From Flavobacteriales bacterium (GTDB lineage: Bacteria; Bacteroidota; Bacteroidia; Flavobacteriales_D; JAHECK01): a stretch of DNA of 49,387 nt. Location of the stretch: the NCBI GenBank assembly GCA_024641785.1, contig JAHECK010000008.1, positions 1 through 49,387 of the forward strand, in the 5' to 3' direction. The position numbers and the translations under genes are program-made. The notes below the pieces were generated by a model. That model was not told the origin of the DNA. It worked only from the letters and a program-made list of their open reading frames with translations, and made no database searches. Each line of letters begins with the position of its first letter. The first letter of the stretch is position 1. Below are positions 22,401 to 31,839 of this stretch, one piece after another.

Positions 22401-23046
22401 GATAATCACCTGTAATTCCTCCACTATCGGTAAAAACAGATTGGCAGGTATTCACTGTACCTCCATCTGCAATATTTATTGGTTCAGGACATGGAGAACA
22501 AATACCTCCACAATCTATCCCGGTTTCCATTCCATTTTCTATACCATCAAAACAGGTTGCACAAGAAGAATAACAGCTTATAATTGCTTCCCAACCAGAA
22601 CCGGTGTTAATATCTCCGTCGGAGTCAAAAAAGAAAGTAAAACAACCACTTGTTGACTGAATTCCGTTTGGATAAAGAGTAGAAAGGTTATTGGTATTAT
22701 TTCCGAAAGGATTATTATATTTTCCAACATACGTACCTGAAATGGTATCAGAACCGTCCCATATGTAAAGCCAATCCTGGGAATCTGGAATATTCATACT
22801 AGTAAAATCCAGCGCGATGCATTCACCTGGTTGATCAGAACAAAAAGTAACGAGGTAGGCTTCGTTATTTATATAGAAATTATCTGAAAATGCATCCGAA
22901 TCCGTAAAAATCCCACTACAGGTATTAATGGTATTTCCGTTTTCATCTGCTATATTATAGATTTGAGAATGAAGGTCTTCCAAAAAGAAAAGCAAAACCA
23001 AAAAAGTACTTATAAGTATTTTAAAATGATGCTTTTTTAATCCCAT
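19444..23046 (-). CDS. Secreted 1200-aa CUB/PKD protein with T9SS type-B (CHU_C-like) C-terminal domain (paralog 3)
   Basis: Signal peptide; two CUB-like modules (WLYIWDGSDTISGTYVG..., LYIYDGPSINSPVIG...); CFDGIENGMETGIDCGGICSPCPEP; PKD WYFGDG; C-terminal LYIPNSFSPNGDGKNDYF...IYDRWGTLVFEG...KWNGSVN. Confidence 0.9.
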   Translation of the reverse strand: MGLKKHHFKILISTFLVLLFFLEDLHSQIYNIADENGNTINTCSGIFTDSDAFSDNFYINNEAYLVTFCSDQPGECIALDFTSMNIPDSQDWLYIWDGSDTISGTYVGKYNNPFGNNTNNLSTLYPNGIQSTSGCFTFFFDSDGDINTGSGWEAIISCYSSCATCFDGIENGMETGIDCGGICSPCPEPINIADGGTVNTCQSVFTDSGGITGDYQNNESSTITICSDNPNPSYCLQAAFTQFSTENFWDYLYIYDGPSINSPVIGIFTGTNSPGSIVASGTCLTFYFDSDFIINNYDGWIANISCGDCAPEPVPSIADCLGALPICSAIQNEATPNDGDGNVSNELPGNACGMPEIEVLWYIFDIGSDGIFNFSLDADPQTNGDYDWALYDITGISCDNISSATSVSCNTYGLFTGSGNVPTGISTALGGTGNANGPGDINGPAFNQDVNVVSGETYALVISNCCGATAGFEIDFGASTADIYDNVEPVIVEVVPSCANNEVSVAFSELVDCTSIGELDFQVVGANGNYNVTGFSSDWCNAGLDGTLTIDLFLDGVMLENEDYVLSLTNADGGVSDICGNANIGESFAFLTSASLTIETVLTPSDCAGTIPNGSAEIIVIGGFAPYYVELGTQYDYDVDVFLFENLLEGTQTVNVYDNAGCEATFFIEIPSSNSFMENDIIVSNVSCLGGDGSIEIFTSGGPGYGPWQYQLTDTSGTTILNASNTDYFNANNLEVGSYFINITDLSGLSPCSDLQEIIVGDPDPIIISSINDTTICYNGQASVAAWVSGGTGSPFTIYWSDGINTSTTNPGQFQSTGVLTDDLTYIVYAQDDLGCYSDSIAYNVTVSDLISFDMSPSQIVCVNTELLLTVDNIIGGINSVYDVSWDLGNGIIIPGNEAIVQPDIPTSYCVYVSDQCETPDVDSCIVISPTLNVPVSFTIDSDTAACPPYLVNFTNTTDPLELSSVHWYFGDGVEAQSLNTASHIYTQSGNYNVGLSIVTPDGCEFDTLAINAITIHPIPFPFFVMDPQITTLTNTDIQFENQSNGAINYYWIFDTINNIGESYEENPLFVFPDQLPDEYYIKLFAYNVFGCENSVTQLLIVNEDLTLYIPNSFSPNGDGKNDYFYAKGIAIDPSEFSLKIYDRWGTLVFEGNDINEKWNGSVNNSEYYAEAGVYAYILSYKTMNTLEKKVITGSVTLLK

Positions 23047-23181
23047 TGAATCAATTTTTGTAAAAAATACAAATTATCTCCGATAACTTGGCTTTCTATA
23101 AATTTAATTTCCTTACCGGTAATAAATTCTTAAATCAACGATAAAATCTATAAATCTTCTTTTTATGAATTTGAAAAATAG

Positions 23182-26100
23182 TTATTTAATCAATGTAACT
23201 GTCCCTATAACTTCTACTTTTTCAGTGCTTTGGCTAATTTTATAGGCTAAAGTATATACGAATACTCCGGGTTGAGAGTAATACTCGCTACCATTAACAG
23301 AGCCATTCCATTTTTCATTAATATTATTCGTCGAGAATACTGTATTTCCCCAACGATCAAAAATAGTTAGTTGGAAAAAGACCGGATCCAGTTCTTTAGC
23401 TTTTATGAAGAAATAATCATTTTTTCCATCCCCATTAGGTGAAAAAGAATTTGGTGCATAGAGTGTAAGATCTTCTTCGATCACTAACATTTTTGTAATG
23501 AAATCAGAACATCCATATTCATTGATTACTGTTAATCGATTAAAATATTCATCGGGGTTTTGATCAGGAAAAACAAAGAAAGGATTTTCCACATGTGCCT
23601 CACCTAATTGATTGATTGTATCGAAAAGCCAATAAGATTCTTCAAATCCAATTGATTCATTATTAAACTGAACAGTAGAATTGATCAGGGTAGGAATAGC
23701 AGGATTTGTAGAGAACTCTGCAAGCGGCTCTGGAAACATCGTAATTACATCTATGATCGTAGTGTCAAAAACACAACCATCAGGATCGGTAACCGATAAA
23801 GAAACATCATAATTACCACTTTCATAATAAATATGATCTACTGTATTTATTCCTGTTGAAATGCCTCCGTCACCAAAATTCCAGCTGGCAGATGCTACAC
23901 TCGCCGGATTTGTAGTATTAACAAAGCTTGCTAAATATGGAGGGCAACTTGCAGTATCAGAAGTAACCGAAAATGAAACCGGTACATATAAGGTTGGTGA
24001 TATTGTAATACAAGAATCAACAAATGGTGTTTCACACTGATCATTTACATGGACACAATAAACCGAAGGCTCAGATGGAATTACTATAATACTATCCTGA
24101 TCGATAATTAATCCATCTCCAATATCCCAGTATACATCATATCCAAAACCTTCTCCACCAATAATATTTTCTACTCCGATCATTAATTGTGAACCCGCAC
24201 ATATTATTTGATCGGGATCCATATCAAAGCTTATTAAATCACGAACTGAGACAAGAACCTGTTCTGTTTCCGAAACACATCCTAAATTATCTTGGGCATA
24301 AACCGAAAACACCGTATTGGTTATCAAACTATCTTTTGTTATGAATTGATTTGGTCCGGTGGTAAAATTATTAATTCCATCAGTCCAATACATGGTAAAA
24401 GGAGAACCCGTACCACCTTCAACAGATGCTGAAAGATAGGTTTCTCCAAAATAACAAATGGTTGAATCATTTACTGTTGTTACAAGAATAGAATCCGGGA
24501 CATCTACATAGACCACTTGAAGGTCAGGACAAGGACTCAATCCCGATAGGTCTTCAATCGAAATATTATATTCTCCTACATCTAAATTATTCAAAACAAC
24601 ATAATCTGAATTATTTACGATAGCCAGTACTGTTCCATTTGTATCTGAAATAATGTATTTCCATGGACCATAACCGATATCACCTTGAGTGGAAATTTCA
24701 ATAAAACCATCACCTCCAACACATGAAACGTTTCCAATAACAATATCATTTTGCATATTCGAATTTGAAGTAGGGATATCGATTAGAAAAACAGCGTGAC
24801 ATCCAGAATCATCATATACATCGACTTGTTGAATTCCTGCTGAAAGATTTCCAAATACAAAAATAGAATCATCATAAGCGTATTGATTTCCAACTTCGAT
24901 ATAAATTGGTTCTATACCGCCAATAACCTGAATAGCCATCTCACCTGTAGGCTGGGTATCTGCACAATCGGATGGGCTTATATCAATATCCAGACTCATC
25001 GCCAATCCTGTAACAAATGAGAAAGATTGCAAAGAATTTACATTTCCACAAAGGTCTTGTATACCACCATCAGAACCATTTAGACTTAATACATAAGATT
25101 GGTTTTCGAGCATTACTCCATCTAATAACATGTTGAAGGTAACTCCACCACCAAGTCCGGCATCGCACCAAGTACTTGAAGCACTAATAATATTTAATGT
25201 ACCACTAGCTCCTACAACTGTAAAATCAAGTTCTGAAAGAGAGGCACATGAAATTTGTTCTGAAAACGTTACCAGAACTTCATTATTTGCACAACTTGGA
25301 ACTACTGACTGAATTACTGGATTAGCATTGTCATTAATAGAAGCTGTTGATGCACTAAAATCGAGAGAAAAACCGGTTGTAGCAGATGCTTTTGAAATAA
25401 CCAAAGCATAAGTTTCGCCTGCAAGAACAGGCAGATCAGCATTATAAGGAATCAAATTTTCAATATTATTAATCCCTCCATTTGCAGTACTTATACCTGT
25501 GGGACCATTTCCCCAAAAACCATTACAGCTTGCAGTTGTAGCAGATGATAAAGTGGAGCAATCCAGTCCTGTAATATCGAGTAAAGACCAATTATAGTTG
25601 TTTGTTAATGGAGTTGAATTCAAATTGAAATTTAAATTTCCACTTGTGGTAACATCGAATACATACCATACAGAATTATTATCGATGACATTACATGCAC
25701 TAGCCGGAAATATATCCGTATAATTTCCGGATCCAGAAGGCGCAATAGTTTGAAGGTCATTAATGCCACAGATCGGCAAGGCCCCTAAACAATCTGCAAT
25801 TGTTGGAACGGGTTCTGAAGCACATTCCTGGCAATCGATCGTGGCCAACCATCCACTTGCTTCACTCCATCCATCGGAGGTGAATTTAAATGTTAAACAT
25901 TGATCAGAAGCCAGAACGGATCCAGGTCCAACCCCATTTCCATAAGTTCCGATAAGAGGATAAGCAGTAGAAGGACCATCATAAATTTTTAGATTATCTC
26001 CCCAAGTCACATCAAATTGAACAAAGTTGACAAATAAGCAATAGTTTGGATTCGGATTATCGGAGCATATTGTGGTAGTATAATTCTCTCCATTTTCATA

Positions 26101-26742
26101 ATTATCTCCTATATCTCCACTATCTACAAAAATATTACCACAGGTATTTACAGTCCCTCCGTTTGCAATATTTACCGGTTCCGGACAAGGAGTACAAATT
26201 CCACCGCAATCTACATCCAGTTCCATTCCATTTTCAATCCCATCATAACAAGTAGGACAAGGACCTCCACAAGTTACAATTGCGCTCCAACCATTACCTG
26301 TATTTAAGTTACCATTTGAAATAAAAACAAAAGTCAAACATCCCGAAGTCGACTGGATTCCGTTAGGATACAAAACCATTAAATTATTAACATTTGAACC
26401 AAAAGGATTATTGTACCTTCCAATATAGGTTCCACTGGTTGTATCAGCTCCATCCCATATATAAAGCCAATCTTGTCCATCCGGAATACTAAATTGGGTA
26501 AACTCCAATTGTATACATTGGCCCACCGTACTCGAACATAAGGTAACCATATAGGACTCATTATTTATGTAGAACTGATTATTATATGCATCAGAATCTG
26601 TAAAAGTTCCGCCACAGGTATTAATTGTATTGCCATCTTCAGTAGCAATATTATACACCTGGGCATATAAAGTCTGCATTCCAAATAGTATGCTAAGTAT
26701 AGTTGTTATCGTAATTCTCATTCTTTTTCTCTTAAAATCCAT
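23182..26742 (-). CDS. Secreted 1186-aa CUB/PKD protein with T9SS type-B C-terminal domain (paralog 2)
   Basis: Collinear with the 19444-23046 protein along its length; C-terminal LYAPNSFSPNGDGKNDYFF...IFDRWGNTVFST...KWNGSVNGSEYY. Confidence 0.9.
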   Translation of the reverse strand: MDFKRKRMRITITTILSILFGMQTLYAQVYNIATEDGNTINTCGGTFTDSDAYNNQFYINNESYMVTLCSSTVGQCIQLEFTQFSIPDGQDWLYIWDGADTTSGTYIGRYNNPFGSNVNNLMVLYPNGIQSTSGCLTFVFISNGNLNTGNGWSAIVTCGGPCPTCYDGIENGMELDVDCGGICTPCPEPVNIANGGTVNTCGNIFVDSGDIGDNYENGENYTTTICSDNPNPNYCLFVNFVQFDVTWGDNLKIYDGPSTAYPLIGTYGNGVGPGSVLASDQCLTFKFTSDGWSEASGWLATIDCQECASEPVPTIADCLGALPICGINDLQTIAPSGSGNYTDIFPASACNVIDNNSVWYVFDVTTSGNLNFNLNSTPLTNNYNWSLLDITGLDCSTLSSATTASCNGFWGNGPTGISTANGGINNIENLIPYNADLPVLAGETYALVISKASATTGFSLDFSASTASINDNANPVIQSVVPSCANNEVLVTFSEQISCASLSELDFTVVGASGTLNIISASSTWCDAGLGGGVTFNMLLDGVMLENQSYVLSLNGSDGGIQDLCGNVNSLQSFSFVTGLAMSLDIDISPSDCADTQPTGEMAIQVIGGIEPIYIEVGNQYAYDDSIFVFGNLSAGIQQVDVYDDSGCHAVFLIDIPTSNSNMQNDIVIGNVSCVGGDGFIEISTQGDIGYGPWKYIISDTNGTVLAIVNNSDYVVLNNLDVGEYNISIEDLSGLSPCPDLQVVYVDVPDSILVTTVNDSTICYFGETYLSASVEGGTGSPFTMYWTDGINNFTTGPNQFITKDSLITNTVFSVYAQDNLGCVSETEQVLVSVRDLISFDMDPDQIICAGSQLMIGVENIIGGEGFGYDVYWDIGDGLIIDQDSIIVIPSEPSVYCVHVNDQCETPFVDSCITISPTLYVPVSFSVTSDTASCPPYLASFVNTTNPASVASASWNFGDGGISTGINTVDHIYYESGNYDVSLSVTDPDGCVFDTTIIDVITMFPEPLAEFSTNPAIPTLINSTVQFNNESIGFEESYWLFDTINQLGEAHVENPFFVFPDQNPDEYFNRLTVINEYGCSDFITKMLVIEEDLTLYAPNSFSPNGDGKNDYFFIKAKELDPVFFQLTIFDRWGNTVFSTNNINEKWNGSVNGSEYYSQPGVFVYTLAYKISQSTEKVEVIGTVTLIK

Positions 26743-26747
26743 TTCAA

Positions 26748-29700
26748 TTAACGAATTACTGTAATATTTCCAGTAATTTCTTTTTTCTCATAGGTAGTTG
26801 CAGATCTGACAACAATACGATAGACATAAACTCCTGATTGAACATAGTAATCAGAAGAAGCATCCGCTCCGCTCCACTTTTGATTTAAATCTCTTGTCTC
26901 AAATACCAATTTTCCCCATCGATCATATATTTGCATGGAATAATCGTTTGGATTTAAGTCAGTTCCCGTAGGTCCAAAATAATCATTGTAACCATCTCCA
27001 TCAGGTGTAAATGAATTAGGGAGATAAATTAAAAAGTCTTCAAATATTTCTATATACACAACGGTATCATGAATACAGTCGAAAATATTAGTGACTTGAA
27101 GATACACTGGATAGATTCCAGGAGTATTATCAGGAAAATAGAAGCTTGGATTCTCTTCTATTGAAGTTCCAATACTAGGATCACCTTCAAAGAACTCCCA
27201 ATAATTTTCGTTGTTATTCATACTAAGATTTATAAAAGAAACCTCTGAATTTAACATTGTTGGATGGCCCGGAGAATATTCAAAACTTGCAATAGGATAG
27301 CCATTTGATTGTATATAATTTGTTATCACGGTATCTTGGTAACAACCATCAGGTGAGACCACATTCAGAGATACTGTAAAATAACCCGGATTTTCATATA
27401 CATGATAAGGACTTATATCATTTGAATTATCACCGTCACCAAAAGTCCAGCTTGAACCTGCATTTAAATTAGGATCGGTCTGATTTATGAATTGAATTCC
27501 TGCAGGAAAACAACCACTTGTAGTATCACTGGTAAAAGAAGCATTCGGTTGCGTATAAAAATGAACATATATAGAATCCATTTTCATCGGAGTTGAACAA
27601 GTATCAATTACAGAAAGATAATACCAAGCTTCTTCAGTTGGAATTAAACCTAAACTATCTGCACTTCCATTAAGGGCATTTCCATCTTCATCAAACCAGA
27701 AGAAGGTATATACATCATATAAATTACCCGTAGTATATGACCCACCACTTACATTATTCGGATGAAGAATGAGAGGTGTATTGACACAGATCTGAGTATC
27801 TGCTGGCATATTAATAGAAATAGGAGGGAAAATATCCACTTTTGGATACTTTGGATTGGATAAACAACCATTTGAATCTTCCGTTATTACAATGTATACC
27901 GTTGGATCTAACGTTAAGGTATCTACAATAACCGTTTGGTAAGGATAGGTATCAAAAGTAGTACCCTGAGGAGTTGTCCAATGATGAATAAAACCTCCAT
28001 TACCTCCACTTGCATGTGCTCGCAATTCTGCGACACCATTAATACAAATACTTGTATCAGCAAAAGGCGTAGTTAAGATCGCAGGAGGCTCAGCTACTAC
28101 TATAGTGTCATATATCGGACAATAATTAGGTGCCGGAACACTTACTTGGATTTGATAGATTCCGGCAGGTAAATTAAAGATTGTATCAGGCACTAGATCA
28201 TCCAATGGAGGAAGTGTACTTTGATTATTTAATGGGTCAATAAAAATAAAATCAAATGGTCCGGGATTACCTAGTCCATCTACCCAAACTTCAATATATC
28301 CATCAGAATATCCTGCACAAGATGCCGGTAAAGTATCATTATACAAATCGAATGAACAACAAGCCGCTGTTCCGATCGGGCTTATATTCACCTCTAATTC
28401 GGCTGTTTTAGTACAACCGGTGGCAGGATTTGTAATTGTATAATAAAAAGTTTCGTCTATTTCAAGAATAGGATCAAAACTGGTTACCACATCTCCAATA
28501 TAATTGGTCCAAACACCACCGGCATCTGGAGTTCCATTCAATAAAGCTTCATCTAAAGTGATAATCCCTTCATTCCAGCAAGGATTATAAACAGCATCAT
28601 CTCCTGCATCGATCGAAGGATCTAGCATCACTGTTATTTGTGCTGTTGATGCACATCCGGGCAAACCAAGTGGATAAGCAGTAACGGTATACACTAAAGT
28701 ATCTTGAAACAAAGTAACATTTGTTGTTGCTTGACCAGGAGTACTCAATCCCGTAGTTGGTGACCATTGATATACGAAGAGACCTGGAGGACTTCCTACC
28801 ATTGAAGCCTGAAGTGTTCCGGTACCATCACATAGTACGGGATTACCTCCCACTACTATCGCTTGCACTTGATAATCAACTACTGTAACAGTAATTGTAG
28901 AATCGAAGGTACATCCAAAGTTATTCTCGACAACAAAAGTATAATCAAATTGACCTTGCGATTGTGGATCGATGGTAATCACATTTCCGTTTGCACTTGT
29001 ATTTACGATGTTTGCACCCGATGGATCCCAATAAGATGAATCAGAATTTGTCCCAATAATCGGCGTAAAAGAAACCAACTCCGGATATAGGTCAGGATCA
29101 AGATTGATAGACCATCCCGGAATAGAACCATCATCTGCTCCCCAAAGATCCGTGAATAATAAAGTCCAAACTCCGTTGATCGGGCAACCTTCCAAATCAC
29201 CTAAAAAATCTTCTACCGGAGCATAATCACCCTCGGGCAGGGTTCCAACAGAAGCACTTGCCTCCACCCAAGTTTGGGTTGCATCGGCAGTAAAACAATA
29301 ATGCCAAGGTTCTCCATAGGTATCCGGATTATCACAATCGATAGGATAATCTTCAGGAATACCCAGATAGGTACCTCCTCCTCCTTGTTGATGTAAAGTC
29401 AATATATTTCCATTCGGACATTGTACTTCCAGCACAAAATCTCCCATAAATGAATGCTCGATATCGATACAAATACTAACGATGTCAGATAAGTCATCAA
29501 TCACTTCTCCGGCTCCAAATCCACTAACAAACATTGGAGTTGTTTGTAAAACACCAAATGCATCTGTCATACAATTATCTTCCACATAAATTGAAAGTGG
29601 AGAATCTACCCAAGTTTGAGCATATTCATCAGGATAGGCATATAAACTGAATTGCCCGTTTAAAAGACACACGGTAGTATCACTAGAAAAAGGATCGAAA

Positions 29701-30518
29701 GAAGGATAAGTTGAAATGTAGACCTGTAAGCTGATCAGGTTAATATTATCACAACCATTATCATCGGTTGTAAACAATTCAACTACATAATGACCGGGTT
29801 GTGCATAGGCATGAGAAACAAGAGCACTATTGGTGTTATCGTCAATCCCATCTCCAAAATCCCAATATAAATTATCGATTGCAAATCCGGGTGCAGGCAA
29901 TCCATAACCTGAGAAGTCGATCATTTCACCAACACAAGCGGCGATACTGTCTCCCTGAATATTATCCGCATTTAAAATTTCACCTACGGCTGTTGGAGGA
30001 TCACATGGTGTAGCGCATGATATTTGTGCAGCAAAATTTCCTGTTCCAATCGAATTTGAAGTAAAATTAATCGTTAAACATCCGCTTGGATTTGCCGAAG
30101 TGGCTGAACCTGTTTGATTTGCTAATTGAGTACCTGTATAAGAACCTAAAGTTGGGGGACCAACCGCATCAGGTCCATCCCAAATTGATAAATAATCAAC
30201 ATTAGATTGATTTGGGTTCGGGTCATCATCAGTTAAATTTAAACTAAAGAGCGTAAAATTTAATGTGATCAACTCACCTGGTGTATCAGGACAGATAGTT
30301 ACTGTGATGTTTTCATCATTACTATAATCATTTGGTCCATTACCCCCACTATCGATAAGCCCTCCCTCACAACCAGTAAAGGTTTGTCCGTTCGACCCTG
30401 CATCCATTATTACCTGAATTTGCGCATAGGAAATACTACTCGCTAACATTAAGATTAAAAGGGTGAATAAGACGGGTAATTTCCTTGAAGTGCTCATTGG
30501 GTTAACATTGATTTTCAT
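26748..30518 (-). CDS. Secreted 1256-aa protein: CUB, PKD, proprotein-convertase P-domain-like module, PKD, T9SS type-B C-terminal domain
   Basis: CUB-like VDYLSIWDGPDAVGPPTLGSYTG; PKD LYWDFGDGIDD; P-domain-like VSICIDIEHSFMGDFVLEVQCPNGNILTLHQQGGGGTYLG...GVWTLLFTDLWGADDGSIPGWSINL; CHU_C LYLPNSFTPDGDGYNDYFGPTG...IYDRWGKLVFETRDLNQKWSG. Confidence 0.9.
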   Translation of the reverse strand: MKINVNPMSTSRKLPVLFTLLILMLASSISYAQIQVIMDAGSNGQTFTGCEGGLIDSGGNGPNDYSNDENITVTICPDTPGELITLNFTLFSLNLTDDDPNPNQSNVDYLSIWDGPDAVGPPTLGSYTGTQLANQTGSATSANPSGCLTINFTSNSIGTGNFAAQISCATPCDPPTAVGEILNADNIQGDSIAACVGEMIDFSGYGLPAPGFAIDNLYWDFGDGIDDNTNSALVSHAYAQPGHYVVELFTTDDNGCDNINLISLQVYISTYPSFDPFSSDTTVCLLNGQFSLYAYPDEYAQTWVDSPLSIYVEDNCMTDAFGVLQTTPMFVSGFGAGEVIDDLSDIVSICIDIEHSFMGDFVLEVQCPNGNILTLHQQGGGGTYLGIPEDYPIDCDNPDTYGEPWHYCFTADATQTWVEASASVGTLPEGDYAPVEDFLGDLEGCPINGVWTLLFTDLWGADDGSIPGWSINLDPDLYPELVSFTPIIGTNSDSSYWDPSGANIVNTSANGNVITIDPQSQGQFDYTFVVENNFGCTFDSTITVTVVDYQVQAIVVGGNPVLCDGTGTLQASMVGSPPGLFVYQWSPTTGLSTPGQATTNVTLFQDTLVYTVTAYPLGLPGCASTAQITVMLDPSIDAGDDAVYNPCWNEGIITLDEALLNGTPDAGGVWTNYIGDVVTSFDPILEIDETFYYTITNPATGCTKTAELEVNISPIGTAACCSFDLYNDTLPASCAGYSDGYIEVWVDGLGNPGPFDFIFIDPLNNQSTLPPLDDLVPDTIFNLPAGIYQIQVSVPAPNYCPIYDTIVVAEPPAILTTPFADTSICINGVAELRAHASGGNGGFIHHWTTPQGTTFDTYPYQTVIVDTLTLDPTVYIVITEDSNGCLSNPKYPKVDIFPPISINMPADTQICVNTPLILHPNNVSGGSYTTGNLYDVYTFFWFDEDGNALNGSADSLGLIPTEEAWYYLSVIDTCSTPMKMDSIYVHFYTQPNASFTSDTTSGCFPAGIQFINQTDPNLNAGSSWTFGDGDNSNDISPYHVYENPGYFTVSLNVVSPDGCYQDTVITNYIQSNGYPIASFEYSPGHPTMLNSEVSFINLSMNNNENYWEFFEGDPSIGTSIEENPSFYFPDNTPGIYPVYLQVTNIFDCIHDTVVYIEIFEDFLIYLPNSFTPDGDGYNDYFGPTGTDLNPNDYSMQIYDRWGKLVFETRDLNQKWSGADASSDYYVQSGVYVYRIVVRSATTYEKKEITGNITVIR

Positions 30519-30540
30519 ATATATGTAGGTCTTAAAGTAC

Positions 30541-31839
30541 TTATTTTGTTGTTATTAAAATGGTTCCTTTATAAACGGATCCATCTTCGGTTATGACTGA
30601 CCAGGCATAGGCCCCTTCATTCATTTTATTTCCATTATTCATAAATCTTCCATTCCATGGAAGTTCAAAATTACTCGTTTCAAATATCATTTGACCTGAT
30701 TTAGGATCATAGATCTTCAAAGTAAAACCTTGATTCAAATAAGGGATTGCTTGTGGAATGAAAGTGTCATTAATTCCATCACCATTTGGTGAAAACGCAT
30801 TTGGTGCAAGCAGATTAAAGTCATTTTCTATTATGAAATGAGTAAAGGCTGTATCGCTGCATTGAAATTGATTGAATACTACTAAGCCAACAGAGTAGCT
30901 TCCTTTCTTAGCGAAGATTTTTTCAACCACTTCTTTATTCTCAATTCTTTCATCATTAAAGATCCACTCCAAAGAAGAGGAATTCTCACTTTCTGAATTA
31001 AAAGTAACTTTTGGATTGGCGAGCATGTTATCTCCCATTTTCATATCGAATTCTGCCGATGGAATTGAATTCACTTGAATAGAATAGCTTTCGTTTAGAA
31101 TCCGATCTTCGTATAACACAGATTTAGCACTCAGCTTCAATAAGTAGTTTCCTGCCTCACTATAAACATGAACCGCAGTTGGTCCTTCAGCACTGCTTCC
31201 ATCACCGAAATCCCAATGGATCTCCACCGGCTCATTTGAATTCGCAAGGGATAGCATCAGCATTTCATTCAAACAGATAGTCTGCGCATTGATGTGAATA
31301 CCAATACTTAACTTTTCTGTTTCATCTTCCTTTTGAATTAAAATAAGCTCTTTTTCTTCCGCTTTAGTATTTTTATCTACTTTACTTCCTACTGCAGATC
31401 CATCGTTCAACTCTTTTGGAGCATTTGCTTCTTTTTCAACTACAGAAGTATTTTTTTCTTTTTCCTTATTGACAAGAGGAAGGATCACTTCATTCGTTTG
31501 ATCTTCCATTTCTAGATTATTGTGATCTTCTACATTCTCACTATTTTCATCTACTTCAATTGATGGATCAACTGGCGTGATCTCGACTGAGTTCTCTGGA
31601 GGAGTACTAACAGGAAGAGTGCTCATACCCGGATCATATGCAAAATAGGCTATGATAATAGCTGCGGCCACTGTAGCGGAAATAATTCCTATTCTCCAAT
31701 TTGTGAATGGAGAATTCGGTTTTACATTGATCTTACTTTCAATGTTTTTCCAGGCTGTGTCATCAAAAGGCACATCATACTTATTGATCGCTTCACGTAT
31801 CTTCTGATCAAATAGTTTTGGATTATCCATAAGTTTCAT
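30541..31839 (-). CDS. Single-pass membrane protein: anti-sigma-like cytoplasmic N-terminus, TM (~31639-31695), PKD + CHU_C-like extracytoplasmic region
   Basis: FDQKIREAINKYDVPFDDTAWKNIESKI; TM NWRIGIISATVAAAIIIAYFAY; PKD IHWDFGDGSSAEGPTAVHVYSEAGNYLLKLS; C-terminal NLLAPNAFSPNGDGINDTF...LKIYDPKSG...LPWNGRF; start overlaps the sigma gene stop by 17 nt. Confidence 0.8.
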   Translation of the reverse strand: MKLMDNPKLFDQKIREAINKYDVPFDDTAWKNIESKINVKPNSPFTNWRIGIISATVAAAIIIAYFAYDPGMSTLPVSTPPENSVEITPVDPSIEVDENSENVEDHNNLEMEDQTNEVILPLVNKEKEKNTSVVEKEANAPKELNDGSAVGSKVDKNTKAEEKELILIQKEDETEKLSIGIHINAQTICLNEMLMLSLANSNEPVEIHWDFGDGSSAEGPTAVHVYSEAGNYLLKLSAKSVLYEDRILNESYSIQVNSIPSAEFDMKMGDNMLANPKVTFNSESENSSSLEWIFNDERIENKEVVEKIFAKKGSYSVGLVVFNQFQCSDTAFTHFIIENDFNLLAPNAFSPNGDGINDTFIPQAIPYLNQGFTLKIYDPKSGQMIFETSNFELPWNGRFMNNGNKMNEGAYAWSVITEDGSVYKGTILITTK

